Assembly: GCF_011440375.1 (NCBI RefSeq)
Contig: NZ_JAAOIR010000003.1
Coordinates: forward strand, 124,001-188,000
Length of the DNA stretch: 64,000 bases
Reading direction: 5' to 3'
DNA from: Halorubellus sp. JP-L1
GTDB lineage: Archaea > Halobacteriota > Halobacteria > Halobacteriales > Natrialbaceae
Shown here: positions 34,609 through 43,249 of the stretch, one piece after another
Layout: each line of letters opens with the position of its first letter
How positions within the stretch are numbered: position 1 is the first letter of the stretch
Notes under the pieces: generated by a model
What the model saw: the letters and a program-made list of their open reading frames with translations, nothing else
Databases searched by the model: none
Told to the model about the DNA's origin: nothing
Made by a program: the position numbers and the translations under genes

Positions 34609-36704
34609 CCGACGACCGAACCGGTCCCGAGTTCGACATCGAGAGCGACGCGCCGAACCTCGATCGGCTGTTCTCGCCGGACAGCATCGCGCTCGTGGGT
34701 GCCTCGGGCGACCCGGAGAAACTCGCAGGGCGTCCGCATCGGTTCCTCGAACGCCACGAGTACGACGGCGACTGCTACCTCGTGAATCCGAACCGGGACG
34801 AGATAGACGGCCACACCTGTTACGACGCGGTCGCGGACCTCCCCGCGGTCCCCGATATGGCGATGGTGCTCGTCCCAGCACGCGTCACCCCGAGCGTCGT
34901 CCGCGCCTGTGGCGAGCACGGCATCCCGTTCGCGACCGTCATCGCGTCCGGGTTCTCCGAGGCGGGCGACGACGACCTGGAAGCCGACCTCGCCGCGGCG
35001 GCCGACGAGAGCGGCGTCCGATTGCTGGGTCCGAACTCGGAGGGGTTCCTGAACCTGCACGACGACGTCTTCGCGTCGTTCAGCTCCATCTGTAAGCGCG
35101 ACGATCTCGACCCCGGCCCCGTGGGGTTCGTCACGCAGAGCGGCGCGTTCGGCGGTGCCCTCTTCCAACTCACGCAGGACCGCGACGTCGGCACCAGCAC
35201 GTGGGTATCGACGGGGAACGAAGTAGACGTGGACGCTCTCGACGTCCTCTCGCACCTCGTCGCGGACGACCGGACGGACACCGTGGCCGCGTACGTCGAG
35301 TCGCTCTCCGACGGGCGGCGCCTGCTGGAACTGGGTCGATGGGCCGCCGCTACCGACACCGACCTCGTCGCGATGCGCGTGGGCGCGTCCCGCCGCGGCC
35401 AGCAGGCCGCCGCGTCGCACACGGGGAGCGTCGCCTCCAGCGACGACGTCTACGACGCCGTCTTCGAGCAGGCCGGCGTCACGCGCGTCCGCGGCGTCGA
35501 CGAGTTCCTCGACGCCGTTACCGCGTTCACTCGCCTCCCCGGCGACTCGCGACCGGACCCGGGCGGCGGACTGGGCGTCGTCAGCATGTCCGGCGGTGCC
35601 GCGGTCCTCTGCGCGGACGTCGCCGAGGACGTCGGCCTCCCGCTCGCGGACCTCTCGGAGGAGACCGTCGCCGCGGTGGACGAGGTCATCCCCGACTACG
35701 GTTCCGCGACGAACCCGCTGGACGTCACCGCCGCCGCCATCAGCGACCCCGCCGTCTTCGAGCGCTGCATCGGCCGCGTCGCCGGCGACCCCGCGGTGAA
35801 CGCCCTGCTCGTCCAGTTCGGGAACTCCGGGCGGGACGTCGTGGAGACCTTCGAGGACGAACTCGCACGACTCCGACGCGAACACCGGATGCCGGTCGTC
35901 TGCGTGTTCACCGGGTCGACGCCCCGCGCGGAGACGGCGGCGGCTCTCCGGGACGCCGGCATTCTCGTCTTCGAGGACCCCGTCCGCGCCGTCGAGACGT
36001 GCCAGCGTCTCCAGGCTCGAAGCGAGGCCGTCGACCGCCTCAGCGACGCGCCCGCGTTCGGTCCCGGACACGGCGACCGCGTCTTCCCGCGCGACGACCT
36101 CGCGGCCGCCATCGACCGCCTCGACGAGTACGGCGTCGAAAGCGTCGAGACGCAGGTCGTCGCGGACGCCGACGCCGACGACCGAGCGGCCGCGGCGGTC
36201 ACCGCCGCCGCGAATATCGGCTACCCCGTCGTCGTCAAGCAGGACCCGCTTCGGGTCGCGCACAAGACCGAGTCCGGCGGCGTCCACACCGACGTCGGTT
36301 CCCCCAAGGAGGTCCGGGACGCCGTCGCCGCGTGCGGCGACGACCCGGTGGTCGTCCAGCGCCAGTTCGAGGGCGTCGAAGCGCTCGTCGGCGTCGTGGA
36401 CGACGACGACTTCGGCCCCGTCCTCACGCTGGGCGCGGGCGGCGTGTTCGTCGAACTGTTCGACGACTTCGCCTACCGCGCGCTCCCCGTCGACGAGGCG
36501 ACCGCCCGCGAGATGATCGCGGAGACGCCGCTCTCCCGGCTCCTCGAGGGCTTCCGCGGGCACTCGGGAAGCGTGGACGAGCTCGCGCGGTTCGTCGCGG
36601 GCGTCTCCGAGTGCTACCGCGACCACGACCTCGCGGAACTGGAGTGCAACCCCGTCGTCGTCACCGACGACGCGGCGGTGGCGGTCGACCTGCTCGTCGA
36701 GTGA
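34605..36704 (+). CDS. ADP-forming acyl-CoA synthetase (fused alpha-beta subunits)
   Basis: 699 aa from GTG 34605, whose GTGA overlaps the hydantoinase stop. A CoA-binding domain with SIALVGASGDPEKLAGRPHR is followed by succinyl-CoA ligase-type domains. Phospho-His272 sits in ASHTGSVASSDDV. The ATP-grasp domain at about 480-699 has PVVVKQDPLRVAHKTESGGV. Reaction: acid + CoA + ATP to acyl-CoA + ADP + Pi, reversible. Haloarchaea use it both for making ATP from acetyl-CoA and for acid activation. In this operon it probably activates the acid released by the hydrolases. Confidence 0.86.
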   Translation: MTDDRTGPEFDIESDAPNLDRLFSPDSIALVGASGDPEKLAGRPHRFLERHEYDGDCYLVNPNRDEIDGHTCYDAVADLPAVPDMAMVLVPARVTPSVVRACGEHGIPFATVIASGFSEAGDDDLEADLAAAADESGVRLLGPNSEGFLNLHDDVFASFSSICKRDDLDPGPVGFVTQSGAFGGALFQLTQDRDVGTSTWVSTGNEVDVDALDVLSHLVADDRTDTVAAYVESLSDGRRLLELGRWAAATDTDLVAMRVGASRRGQQAAASHTGSVASSDDVYDAVFEQAGVTRVRGVDEFLDAVTAFTRLPGDSRPDPGGGLGVVSMSGGAAVLCADVAEDVGLPLADLSEETVAAVDEVIPDYGSATNPLDVTAAAISDPAVFERCIGRVAGDPAVNALLVQFGNSGRDVVETFEDELARLRREHRMPVVCVFTGSTPRAETAAALRDAGILVFEDPVRAVETCQRLQARSEAVDRLSDAPAFGPGHGDRVFPRDDLAAAIDRLDEYGVESVETQVVADADADDRAAAAVTAAANIGYPVVVKQDPLRVAHKTESGGVHTDVGSPKEVRDAVAACGDDPVVVQRQFEGVEALVGVVDDDDFGPVLTLGAGGVFVELFDDFAYRALPVDEATAREMIAETPLSRLLEGFRGHSGSVDELARFVAGVSECYRDHDLAELECNPVVVTDDAAVAVDLLVE

Positions 36705-36792
36705 GCGACGCCCGTCGCCCGTCCCGGTCGGCGGACGGACGTGGGGCCCACTACCCACACCGCTAAGACCCTCCACGACGGTAGCACACGTG

Positions 36793-37923
36793 ATGGACTT
36801 CACGCTCGACGAGACGCAGCGACTCCTCACGCGTACCGCCCGCGACCTCGCGGAATCGGAACTCGCCGCCGACGCCTTCACCTGGGAGGACGAGTTCCCC
36901 TGGCCGAACGTCGAGAAGCTCGCCGACGCCGGACTGCTCGGCATCGCCATCGACGAAGCATGCGGCGGCGGCGGCCTCTCTCCCGTCGAGGTCCTGCTCG
37001 TCCAGGAGGAGATCGGTCGAATCTGTCCCGACAGCGCGCACGTCGTCTCGCGGTCCTCGATGGGCGCGCCGCGCGCGGTCGACGAACTCGGCTCCGACCA
37101 CCTGAAGGAGCGCTACCTCCCCGCCGTCTGCGACGGCGAGAGCGTCATGAGCATCGCGATCAGCGAAGCGGAGGCCGGGAGCGACGCGACGAACATGACG
37201 ACGACCGCCGAGGACGACGGCGACGACCTCGTCCTGAACGGCTCCAAGCTTTGGGTTACGAAGTCGGACGTCGCCGACGTCTTCCTCGTCTACGTGCGGT
37301 TCCCGGAGGGCATCGGCGCCGTGATGGTCGAGGACGACGACCCCGGCTTCGAACGTGGCGAGGAGTACACGAACATGCACGGGGGCGTCCAGGGCGAACT
37401 CGTCTTCGACGACTGCACCATTCCCGAGTCCCGAACCCTGGTCCGGGGCGAGGACGCGCTCGTCACCCTGCTCAAGACGTTCAACGTCGAGCGCTGTCAC
37501 AACGCGATGATGTGCGTCACCGTCGCCCGCAACGCCTTCGAGAAGGCCCTGGCGTACGCGCAGGACCGCGAACAGTTCGACCAGCCCATCGGCGACTTCC
37601 AGGCGATCGAGCACAAGCTCGCTGACATGGCGATGCAGATAGAGACCGCTCGCCTCGCGGTCCTGTACGCGGCCGCTACCGTCGATCGGGACGCCGGCCT
37701 GCCATCGCGCGCGCAGACGAGCATCGCCAAGGTGTACGCCAACGAGATCGGCGAGTCGGTGCTGACCGACGCCGTCCAGATCTTCGGCGCGAACGGCTAC
37801 ATGCGGGGCCACCCCGTCGAGTACATGTACCGGATGGTGCGCGGCTGGAAGATCGCCGGCGGCACCGTCGAGGTCCACCGCAACGGCATCGCCCGCACGC
37901 TCTACGACAAGGGGTATCGTTGA
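36793..37923 (+). CDS. Acyl-CoA dehydrogenase
   Basis: 376 aa from ATG 36793, 28 nt after a weak TATA-like element (CGCTAAGACC). EAEAGSDATNMTTTAEDDGD and LVLNGSKLWVTKSDVADVFL are FAD-binding regions. The C-terminal catalytic position that reads YEGT in most acyl-CoA dehydrogenases is IAGGT here. A Glu lies instead in FNVERCHN, as the helix-G Glu of isovaleryl-CoA and long-chain dehydrogenases does. It introduces a double bond into a branched or long acyl-CoA. It follows the acyl-CoA synthetase by 88 bp and likely oxidises its product. Confidence 0.85.
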   Translation: MDFTLDETQRLLTRTARDLAESELAADAFTWEDEFPWPNVEKLADAGLLGIAIDEACGGGGLSPVEVLLVQEEIGRICPDSAHVVSRSSMGAPRAVDELGSDHLKERYLPAVCDGESVMSIAISEAEAGSDATNMTTTAEDDGDDLVLNGSKLWVTKSDVADVFLVYVRFPEGIGAVMVEDDDPGFERGEEYTNMHGGVQGELVFDDCTIPESRTLVRGEDALVTLLKTFNVERCHNAMMCVTVARNAFEKALAYAQDREQFDQPIGDFQAIEHKLADMAMQIETARLAVLYAAATVDRDAGLPSRAQTSIAKVYANEIGESVLTDAVQIFGANGYMRGHPVEYMYRMVRGWKIAGGTVEVHRNGIARTLYDKGYR

Positions 37924-38069
37924 GACGCGAGGCGTCGCGTCGAGACCACGGCGAGACCGCCGACGGCACGACGCTAGCGGCGGTGGTCTGCTAGCGGTAC
38001 GAAGTCCGTTCCGGTCGACCGTCGACGACGTGACGCCAGCACCGGCCGCCCATCCCTGGAACACGAATC

Positions 38070-38078
38070 GTTTTAACT
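38070..38078 (+). promoter_or_regulatory. TATA box for the second hydro-lyase pair
   Basis: GTTTTAACT is centred 27 nt before ATG 38099, a good match to the haloarchaeal core promoter spacing. Confidence 0.55.
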
Positions 38079-38098
38079 GTGTGCAAGTATTTCGAGGT

Positions 38099-39358
38099 AT
38101 GGTAGGAGGAACGATCGCCCAGAAAGTGCTAGCGTCGCACGCCGGCCTCGACGACGCGCCGGACCCGGGCGAACACGTCACCGCGACGCCGGACTGGATA
38201 CTCTGCCACGACATCTCCGCGTACAGTGGAATCGAGCGTATGAGCCAGCTCGGGTTCAACGAGGTCGCACGCCCCGAGGACGTCGTCCTCGTGTTCGACC
38301 ACTACGTGCCGTCACCGAACGAACGCATCTCCACGCAGATGAACGAGATGGAGCGCTGGGTCGACGAACAGGGCATCGAGCACTTCTTCGACGCCGGGAA
38401 CGGCATCAGCCACAACGTCATGGCCGAGGAGGGGTACAGCCTGCCGGGGACGCTCGTTCTGGGCGCGGACTCGCACACCGTCACGCACGGCGCGTTCGGG
38501 GCGTTCGCCACCGGCATCGGTCACACCGACCTCGGCGAGGTACTGGGCAGCGGCGAACTCTGGCTCCGCGTCCCGGAGTCCCAGAAGGTCGTCGTCGAGA
38601 ACACGCTCCCCGACGGCGTCGCGGCGAAGGATCTCGCGCTGGCGATGATGCGCGAGTTCACGACGAAGGGCGCGATCTACGACAGCGTCGAGTTCCACGG
38701 CGAGGGCGTCCGCGACCTCGCGATGCACGAGCGCCACACGCTCTCGAACATCACCGTCGAGATGGGTGCGATGGCCGGCATCGTCCCGCCCGACGACACC
38801 ACCGAGGAGTACCTCGACGGGCGCGCGGTGCGGGAGTACGAACCGGTCCGCCCGGACGAGGACGCCGAGTACGCGAACGAACGGACGGTCGACGCCAGTA
38901 GCCTCGAACCGCTCGTCGCGAAGCCGTCGGCGGTCGACAACATCGACACCGTCGCGAACTGCGCGGGTACCGACGTCGACCACGTGTTCGTCGGCACCTG
39001 CAACAACGGCAGCTGGGCGGACATCAGGGCGTTCGCCGAACGCATCGAGGACGAGTCGGTCGCCCGCGGCACCGACCTCGTCGTCACCCCCGGCACGAAG
39101 GAGGCGCTGAAGAAGCTGAACGCCAGCGGGCTCTCGAACGACATCGTTGACGCCGGCGGGATGATCGGCACCCCCGGCTGTGGCTCGTGTTTCGGCGCGC
39201 ACGGTGGCATCCTCGGCGAGGGCGACACGTGCGTCGGCACGATGAACCGCAACTTCCCGGGCCGCATGGGGCCGGGCGAGATATACCTCGCGAGCCCCGA
39301 GACGGCCGCCGCCGCAGCGATTCACGGCGAGATAACCGACCCGAGGGAGGTGTTTTGA
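38099..39358 (+). CDS. Aconitase-superfamily hydro-lyase, large subunit (LeuC/DmdA-like), copy 2
   Basis: 419 aa from ATG 38099. VLGADSHTVTHGAFGAFATG is the signature region. Cluster Cys are in FVGTCNNGSWAD and TPGCGSCFGAHGG. It is clearly diverged from copy 1 at 23.8 kb, which has GTCTNG and CGPC. Copy 2 is followed on the opposite strand by the isocitrate-lyase-family lyase. That is the gene neighbourhood expected of a dimethylmaleate-hydratase/dimethylmalate-lyase or methylcitrate-type module. The hydratase substrate cannot be read from sequence. Confidence 0.85.
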   Translation: MVGGTIAQKVLASHAGLDDAPDPGEHVTATPDWILCHDISAYSGIERMSQLGFNEVARPEDVVLVFDHYVPSPNERISTQMNEMERWVDEQGIEHFFDAGNGISHNVMAEEGYSLPGTLVLGADSHTVTHGAFGAFATGIGHTDLGEVLGSGELWLRVPESQKVVVENTLPDGVAAKDLALAMMREFTTKGAIYDSVEFHGEGVRDLAMHERHTLSNITVEMGAMAGIVPPDDTTEEYLDGRAVREYEPVRPDEDAEYANERTVDASSLEPLVAKPSAVDNIDTVANCAGTDVDHVFVGTCNNGSWADIRAFAERIEDESVARGTDLVVTPGTKEALKKLNASGLSNDIVDAGGMIGTPGCGSCFGAHGGILGEGDTCVGTMNRNFPGRMGPGEIYLASPETAAAAAIHGEITDPREVF

Positions 39359-39359
39359 G

Positions 39360-39851
39360 ATGGAGCGCGTCGGGCCCGCACACGTCCTGCACGACGACAT
39401 CGACACCGACCAGATCATCCCCGGCGAGTACCTCAACACCGTCCCGGACGCCAAGCTCGGCGAGTTCGTCCTCGAGGGCTACGACCCCGAGTTCGCCGAC
39501 CAGGTCGAGCCGGGCGACGTCATCGTCGCCGGCGAGAACTTCGGGCTCGGGTCCTCGCGCGAAGCGGCGCCGATAGCTATCCGGAACGCGGGCGTGGGTG
39601 CGGTCGTCGCTGAGTCCTTCGCTCGCATCTTCTACCGGAACGCCATCAACGTCGGCCTCCCCATCGTCGTCGTCCCCGGCATCACGGACCACGTCAGCGA
39701 GGGCGACGAGATCCGCGTCGACGTCGCCGAGGGCGTCGTGGAGAACGTCACCACCGGCGAGACGTTCGACGCCACCGGCCTCCCCGAGGACCTCCTCGAG
39801 ATCCTCGAGGCCGGGGGACTCGTCGAGTACCGCAAGCAACAGCGAGCCTGA
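39360..39851 (+). CDS. Aconitase-superfamily hydro-lyase, small subunit (LeuD/DmdB-like), copy 2
   Basis: 163 aa, one base after the large-subunit stop. [17 protein letters not shown] holds the substrate-recognition loop, and [20 protein letters not shown] holds the active-site Ser-Arg. [20 protein letters not shown] is the core. It forms a heterodimer with the 38.1-kb subunit. The next gene is convergent, with 30 bp between stops. Confidence 0.86.
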   Translation: MERVGPAHVLHDDIDTDQIIPGEYLNTVPDAKLGEFVLEGYDPEFADQVEPGDVIVAGENFGLGSSREAAPIAIRNAGVGAVVAESFARIFYRNAINVGLPIVVVPGITDHVSEGDEIRVDVAEGVVENVTTGETFDATGLPEDLLEILEAGGLVEYRKQQRA

Positions 39852-39881
39852 CCACTGCGCCGACCGAGCGGGCGAACCGAT

Positions 39882-40781
39882 CTACAGTTCGTCGTAGGCG
39901 TCCGCGTACCGCTCTTTGGCCGCCGCGTACTTGTCTTCGAGCGCTTCGACGTCGCCCATCTCGGTTATCTCGTCGCGTTCGCCCCACTCGACCATGCCGT
40001 CGAGGATGTTCTCCTGGCTGCGTTCGTCGATCAGCGTCTCGTAGGTGTTCTGGATAGTCTTGAGCGCGGCCTTGAACGAATCGGAAGGGTAGATGGCGAG
40101 GTCGTAGCCGATGTCGGCCAGTTCCTCGGCGGGAATGGGCGGGGTCTTGCCTTTCGCCGCGAGGTTCGCGAGTAGCGGCCCGGGCGCTTCCCTGCAGACG
40201 CGCTCCATCTGCTCGCGCTCGGTCGGCGCCTCGACGAACAGGACGTCCGCGCCGGCTTCCTTGTAGAGGTTCGCGCGACGGATCGCCTCGTCCAGGCCGT
40301 CGGTGGCGAGCGCGTCCGTGCGGGCGATGATCTGGAAGTCCTCGCTCTCGCGGGCGTCGGTCGCCGCCTCGACCTTCGCCGCGAAGTCGGCAGGGTCGAC
40401 GATGCTCTTCCCATCGAAGTGCCCGCAGCGCTTGGGGAACGTCTGGTCCTCCAGCTGGATGGCGTTGACGCCGGCGCGCTCGTACTCCCTGACGGTCCGG
40501 TGGACGTTCATCTCGTTGCCGTAGCCCGTGTCGCCGTCCGCGATCAGTGGAACGTCGAGGACGCCGGCCATCTGGCGGGCGCGACGCACCATCTCGGTCA
40601 TCGTCGTCAGACCGACGTCCGGGCCGCCGTGGACCGACGACGACACGCACGACCCGGACATGTAGACCGCTTCTGCGCCTGCCTGCTGGGCCATCCGGGC
40701 AGTGAGGGCGTCCCAGCCGCCGATGGCCATGAGGAGTTCGTCGCGCTCGATCAGCTCTCGAAGCTTCGCTCCGCGATCCAT
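39882..40781 (-). CDS. Isocitrate lyase/PEP mutase superfamily lyase (methylisocitrate or 2,3-dimethylmalate lyase-like)
   Basis: 299 aa from ATG 40781, normal for the short members. Metal-binding ADGDTGYGN holds Asp83 and Asp85. Catalytic FPKRCGHFDGK has Cys119, found in lyases and missing from phosphonate mutases. VYMSGSCVSSS and IIARTDALATDGLDEAI are the substrate and metal regions. Reaction: aldol cleavage of a 2-hydroxy tri- or dicarboxylate to pyruvate or a 2-oxoacid plus a second acid. No citrate or methylcitrate synthase is in the window. Its location beside two hydratase subunits supports a hydratase-lyase pathway ending in pyruvate; candidates are 2,3-dimethylmalate, methylisocitrate and oxaloacetate-type substrates. 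Confidence 0.82.
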   Translation of the reverse strand: MDRGAKLRELIERDELLMAIGGWDALTARMAQQAGAEAVYMSGSCVSSSVHGGPDVGLTTMTEMVRRARQMAGVLDVPLIADGDTGYGNEMNVHRTVREYERAGVNAIQLEDQTFPKRCGHFDGKSIVDPADFAAKVEAATDARESEDFQIIARTDALATDGLDEAIRRANLYKEAGADVLFVEAPTEREQMERVCREAPGPLLANLAAKGKTPPIPAEELADIGYDLAIYPSDSFKAALKTIQNTYETLIDERSQENILDGMVEWGERDEITEMGDVEALEDKYAAAKERYADAYDEL

Positions 40782-40866
40782 ACCCACCGCTAGCGGGGGC
40801 CGTGACAAAAGCCTGCCTCTCGGGGCGAACCTCCACGTCCGGCTGGCCGACTCGGCGAGTCGAGGG

Positions 40867-41649
40867 TTAGCCGGTCGAGTGGACGCCGCCGTCGACGACC
40901 AGCGATTCGCCGTTGACGTAGGCCGATAGGTCGCTCGCGAGGAACAGGGCGGCGGCGGCGACGTCGTCCGGACGCCCGAAGTGTCCGAGCGGGATGCGGT
41001 CGCGGAACGCGTCGCCGGTCGGAGTGTCGACGACCTCGGAGTCCGCTCGCGTCATCTCGGTCTCGACCACGCCGGGGTGGACGACGTTCGATCGAACCCC
41101 GTGTGGGCCGAGGGCGTCCGCGAGCGCGTACGTGAGGAGGCGGGTGGCGCCCTTGGACGCGCAGTAAGCGACGTAGTCGCCGACGCCGTACAGACCGGCG
41201 GTCGAGGAGACGTTGACGATACTCCCTTCGCCCGCCGGCACCATCCGTTCGGCGGCGGCCTGCGCTCCGAAGAACGTGCTCTTCACGTTCGTCGCCATCA
41301 CGCGGTCGAACTCGTCCTCGGTGGTGTCCTGGAGGTCGCGCTTGAGGAAGATCCCGGCGTTGTTCACGAGGACGTCCACGCCGCCCCAGTCGTCGGCGGC
41401 GGCGACGGCACGCTCGATCGCGTCGGGGTCGCGGACGTCGCACTCGACGAACCTGGCGTCGCGATCCGTCTCGTCGCGGATGCAGTCGTGCGTTGCCGTT
41501 CCGCCCTCTCGGGGGGTTTCGCGGATGTCCGCGACGACGACGTCTGCGCCCGCTTCGGCGAACCGGCGGGCGATGGCGCGGCCGATGCCGGACGCGCCGC
41601 CCGTGACGACGGCGGCCCGGTCAGTGAGGAGTGCTGGCGTCGAATCCAT
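40867..41649 (-). CDS. Short-chain dehydrogenase/reductase
   Basis: A 260-aa classical SDR. The cofactor motif is [20 protein letters not shown]. The acidic VVADIR after strand 2 indicates NAD rather than NADP. The catalytic triad Ser149-Tyr162-Lys166 lies in [20 protein letters not shown] and the following Lys, with NNAGIF upstream. It interconverts an alcohol and a ketone in the pathway, perhaps a hydroxyacid. It shares a strand with the lyase gene; 85 bp separate them. Confidence 0.85.
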   Translation of the reverse strand: MDSTPALLTDRAAVVTGGASGIGRAIARRFAEAGADVVVADIRETPREGGTATHDCIRDETDRDARFVECDVRDPDAIERAVAAADDWGGVDVLVNNAGIFLKRDLQDTTEDEFDRVMATNVKSTFFGAQAAAERMVPAGEGSIVNVSSTAGLYGVGDYVAYCASKGATRLLTYALADALGPHGVRSNVVHPGVVETEMTRADSEVVDTPTGDAFRDRIPLGHFGRPDDVAAAALFLASDLSAYVNGESLVVDGGVHSTG

Positions 41650-41722
41650 ACCCTCAGTGGCGCCGGCGCGACGTTGTATCTTTCCCCCGCGGCGTTCGTC
41701 GAGGCGGTCGTCGGCCCCCCAA

Positions 41723-41730
41723 GGTTATTG
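41723..41730 (+). promoter_or_regulatory. TATA-like box for livG-livF
   Basis: GGTTATTG, about 28 nt before ATG 41754, in GC-rich surroundings. Divergent from the SDR gene. Confidence 0.4.
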
Positions 41731-41753
41731 TGACCCGGTTGCAACCAGAGGGT

Positions 41754-42491
41754 ATGCCACCGCTCCTAGAGACCGAGGACCTCAGAAAGACGTTCGGGGC
41801 TATCCTCGCCAACGACGGCATCTCGCTGTCAGTTTCGGAGGGTGAAGTGCGCGGCGTCATCGGACCGAACGGGAGTGGGAAGTCCACGTTCTTCAACACG
41901 ATCACGGGCTTCTACCGTCCCGACGGCGGCACGGTGACGTTCGACGGCGAGGACGTGACCGGCTGGTCGTCCCACCGCATCGCCCGACGCGGCCTCGTCC
42001 GAACCTTCCAGATCGTATCGCCGTTCGAGGACCTCACCGTGCGCGAGAACCTGCTCGCAACGCACTCGAGGGGGTTCCGAGTCGAGGACGAGAAGCAGGC
42101 GAAGGCCGACGAGATCCTCGAGTTCCTCGAGATCGACCATATCGCCGACAACGAGGCCAGCGAGATGAGCGGCGGCCAGCAGAAGCTCCTCGAGCTGGCG
42201 CGCGTCCTGATGCTCGACCCGAAGTGCATCCTGCTCGACGAGCCGACCGCTGGCGTCAACCCGGCGCTCCAGGACCGCATCCTCGACCGACTCGTGGAGA
42301 TGAACGAACGGGGGACGACGTTCGTCATCGTCGAGCACGACATGGACCTGGTTCGGGAGTTCGCGGACACCGTCACCGTCTTCGACCAGGGGAAGGTCAT
42401 CGCCGAGGGGGACTTCGACGAGGTCACCGCTCAGCAGGGCGTCCGCGAGGCCTACCTCGGGACCGAGGACAGCGAGGAGGTGCTGCCATGA
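41754..42491 (+). CDS. ABC transporter ATP-binding protein, LivG type
   Basis: 245 aa. Walker A GPNGSGKST, Q-loop RTFQIVSPFEDLTVREN, signature EMSGGQQKLLELARVLM, Walker B CILLDEPTAGVNPALQDRI and switch EHDMDLV are all intact. TFQIVSPFEDLTVRENLL is the LivG type. It overlaps the LivF gene by 4 bp. With the binding protein at 46.3 kb and permeases at 47.8-49.8 kb it completes an importer, although two dehydratase-operon genes on the other strand interrupt the cluster. Confidence 0.9.
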   Translation: MPPLLETEDLRKTFGAILANDGISLSVSEGEVRGVIGPNGSGKSTFFNTITGFYRPDGGTVTFDGEDVTGWSSHRIARRGLVRTFQIVSPFEDLTVRENLLATHSRGFRVEDEKQAKADEILEFLEIDHIADNEASEMSGGQQKLLELARVLMLDPKCILLDEPTAGVNPALQDRILDRLVEMNERGTTFVIVEHDMDLVREFADTVTVFDQGKVIAEGDFDEVTAQQGVREAYLGTEDSEEVLP

Positions 42492-43249
42492 GCCTCGACG
42501 ACGCGACTACTGACCGATCGACGGACGACGCCGGGGCGCCGCCGCGACTGGTGGGCGAGGACATCGTCACCGGTTACGGGAGCAGCGAGATCCTCCACGG
42601 GATCTCCGTGCGGAGCCACGACGGCGTCACCTGCATCTTCGGGCCGAACGGGAGCGGGAAATCGACGCTCATCAAGGCCCTGAACGGCAAACTCGACCTC
42701 TGGGAGGGCACTCGTCGCATCGGCGACAGGGACTGCTCTGACGCCTCCGCGAGCGACATGGTGAAGTCCGGGGTCGTCACCGTCCCGCAGGACGGCGGAC
42801 TGTTCCCGTCCATGACGGTCCACGAGAACCTGCTCGTCGGCGGGCACACCGTCGACGACGGGCAGGTCGTTCGGGACCGCATCGAGGATGCCATCGACGC
42901 GTTCCCCGCCCTGGAGGAGAAGCTGGACGCCAAGGCACAGTCGCTGTCCGGCGGCCAGCAGATGATGGTGTCGTTCGCGCGGGCGATGGTGACCGGCGCG
43001 GACATCCTGTTGCTCGACGAACCGTCCGCGGGCCTCCAGCCCTCGCTGGTCAGCGATCTGATGGACCGGATCGTCGGACTCACGGAGCACGGCGTCCAGG
43101 TCGTGCTCGTCGAGCAGAACGTGACGTCGGCGATGCGCATCGCCGACCACGTCTACATCCTCGCGCAAGGAGAGAAGCAGTTCGACGGCGTCACCGAGGA
43201 CCTCTCCGAGGAGGACGAGCTCATCGAGGTCTACCTCGGACTGGGATAG
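42488..43249 (+). CDS. ABC transporter ATP-binding protein, LivF type
   Basis: 253 aa; ATGA overlap with the LivG gene. Walker A GPNGSGKST, signature SLSGGQQMMVSFARAMV, Walker B ILLLDEPSAGLQPSLV and EQNVTSAM as switch. The order and the LFPSMTVHENLLVGG stretch are LivF-like. Its stop (43249) abuts the stop of the convergent PrpD-like gene (43250) with no spacer, so 3' ends of the two transcripts must overlap. Confidence 0.9.
   Translation: MSLDDATTDRSTDDAGAPPRLVGEDIVTGYGSSEILHGISVRSHDGVTCIFGPNGSGKSTLIKALNGKLDLWEGTRRIGDRDCSDASASDMVKSGVVTVPQDGGLFPSMTVHENLLVGGHTVDDGQVVRDRIEDAIDAFPALEEKLDAKAQSLSGGQQMMVSFARAMVTGADILLLDEPSAGLQPSLVSDLMDRIVGLTEHGVQVVLVEQNVTSAMRIADHVYILAQGEKQFDGVTEDLSEEDELIEVYLGLG

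Noticed and set aside
34350..36950. 866-codon minus-strand frame opposite the acyl-CoA synthetase
   Set aside because: Antisense shadow; the plus-strand frame has all catalytic motifs.
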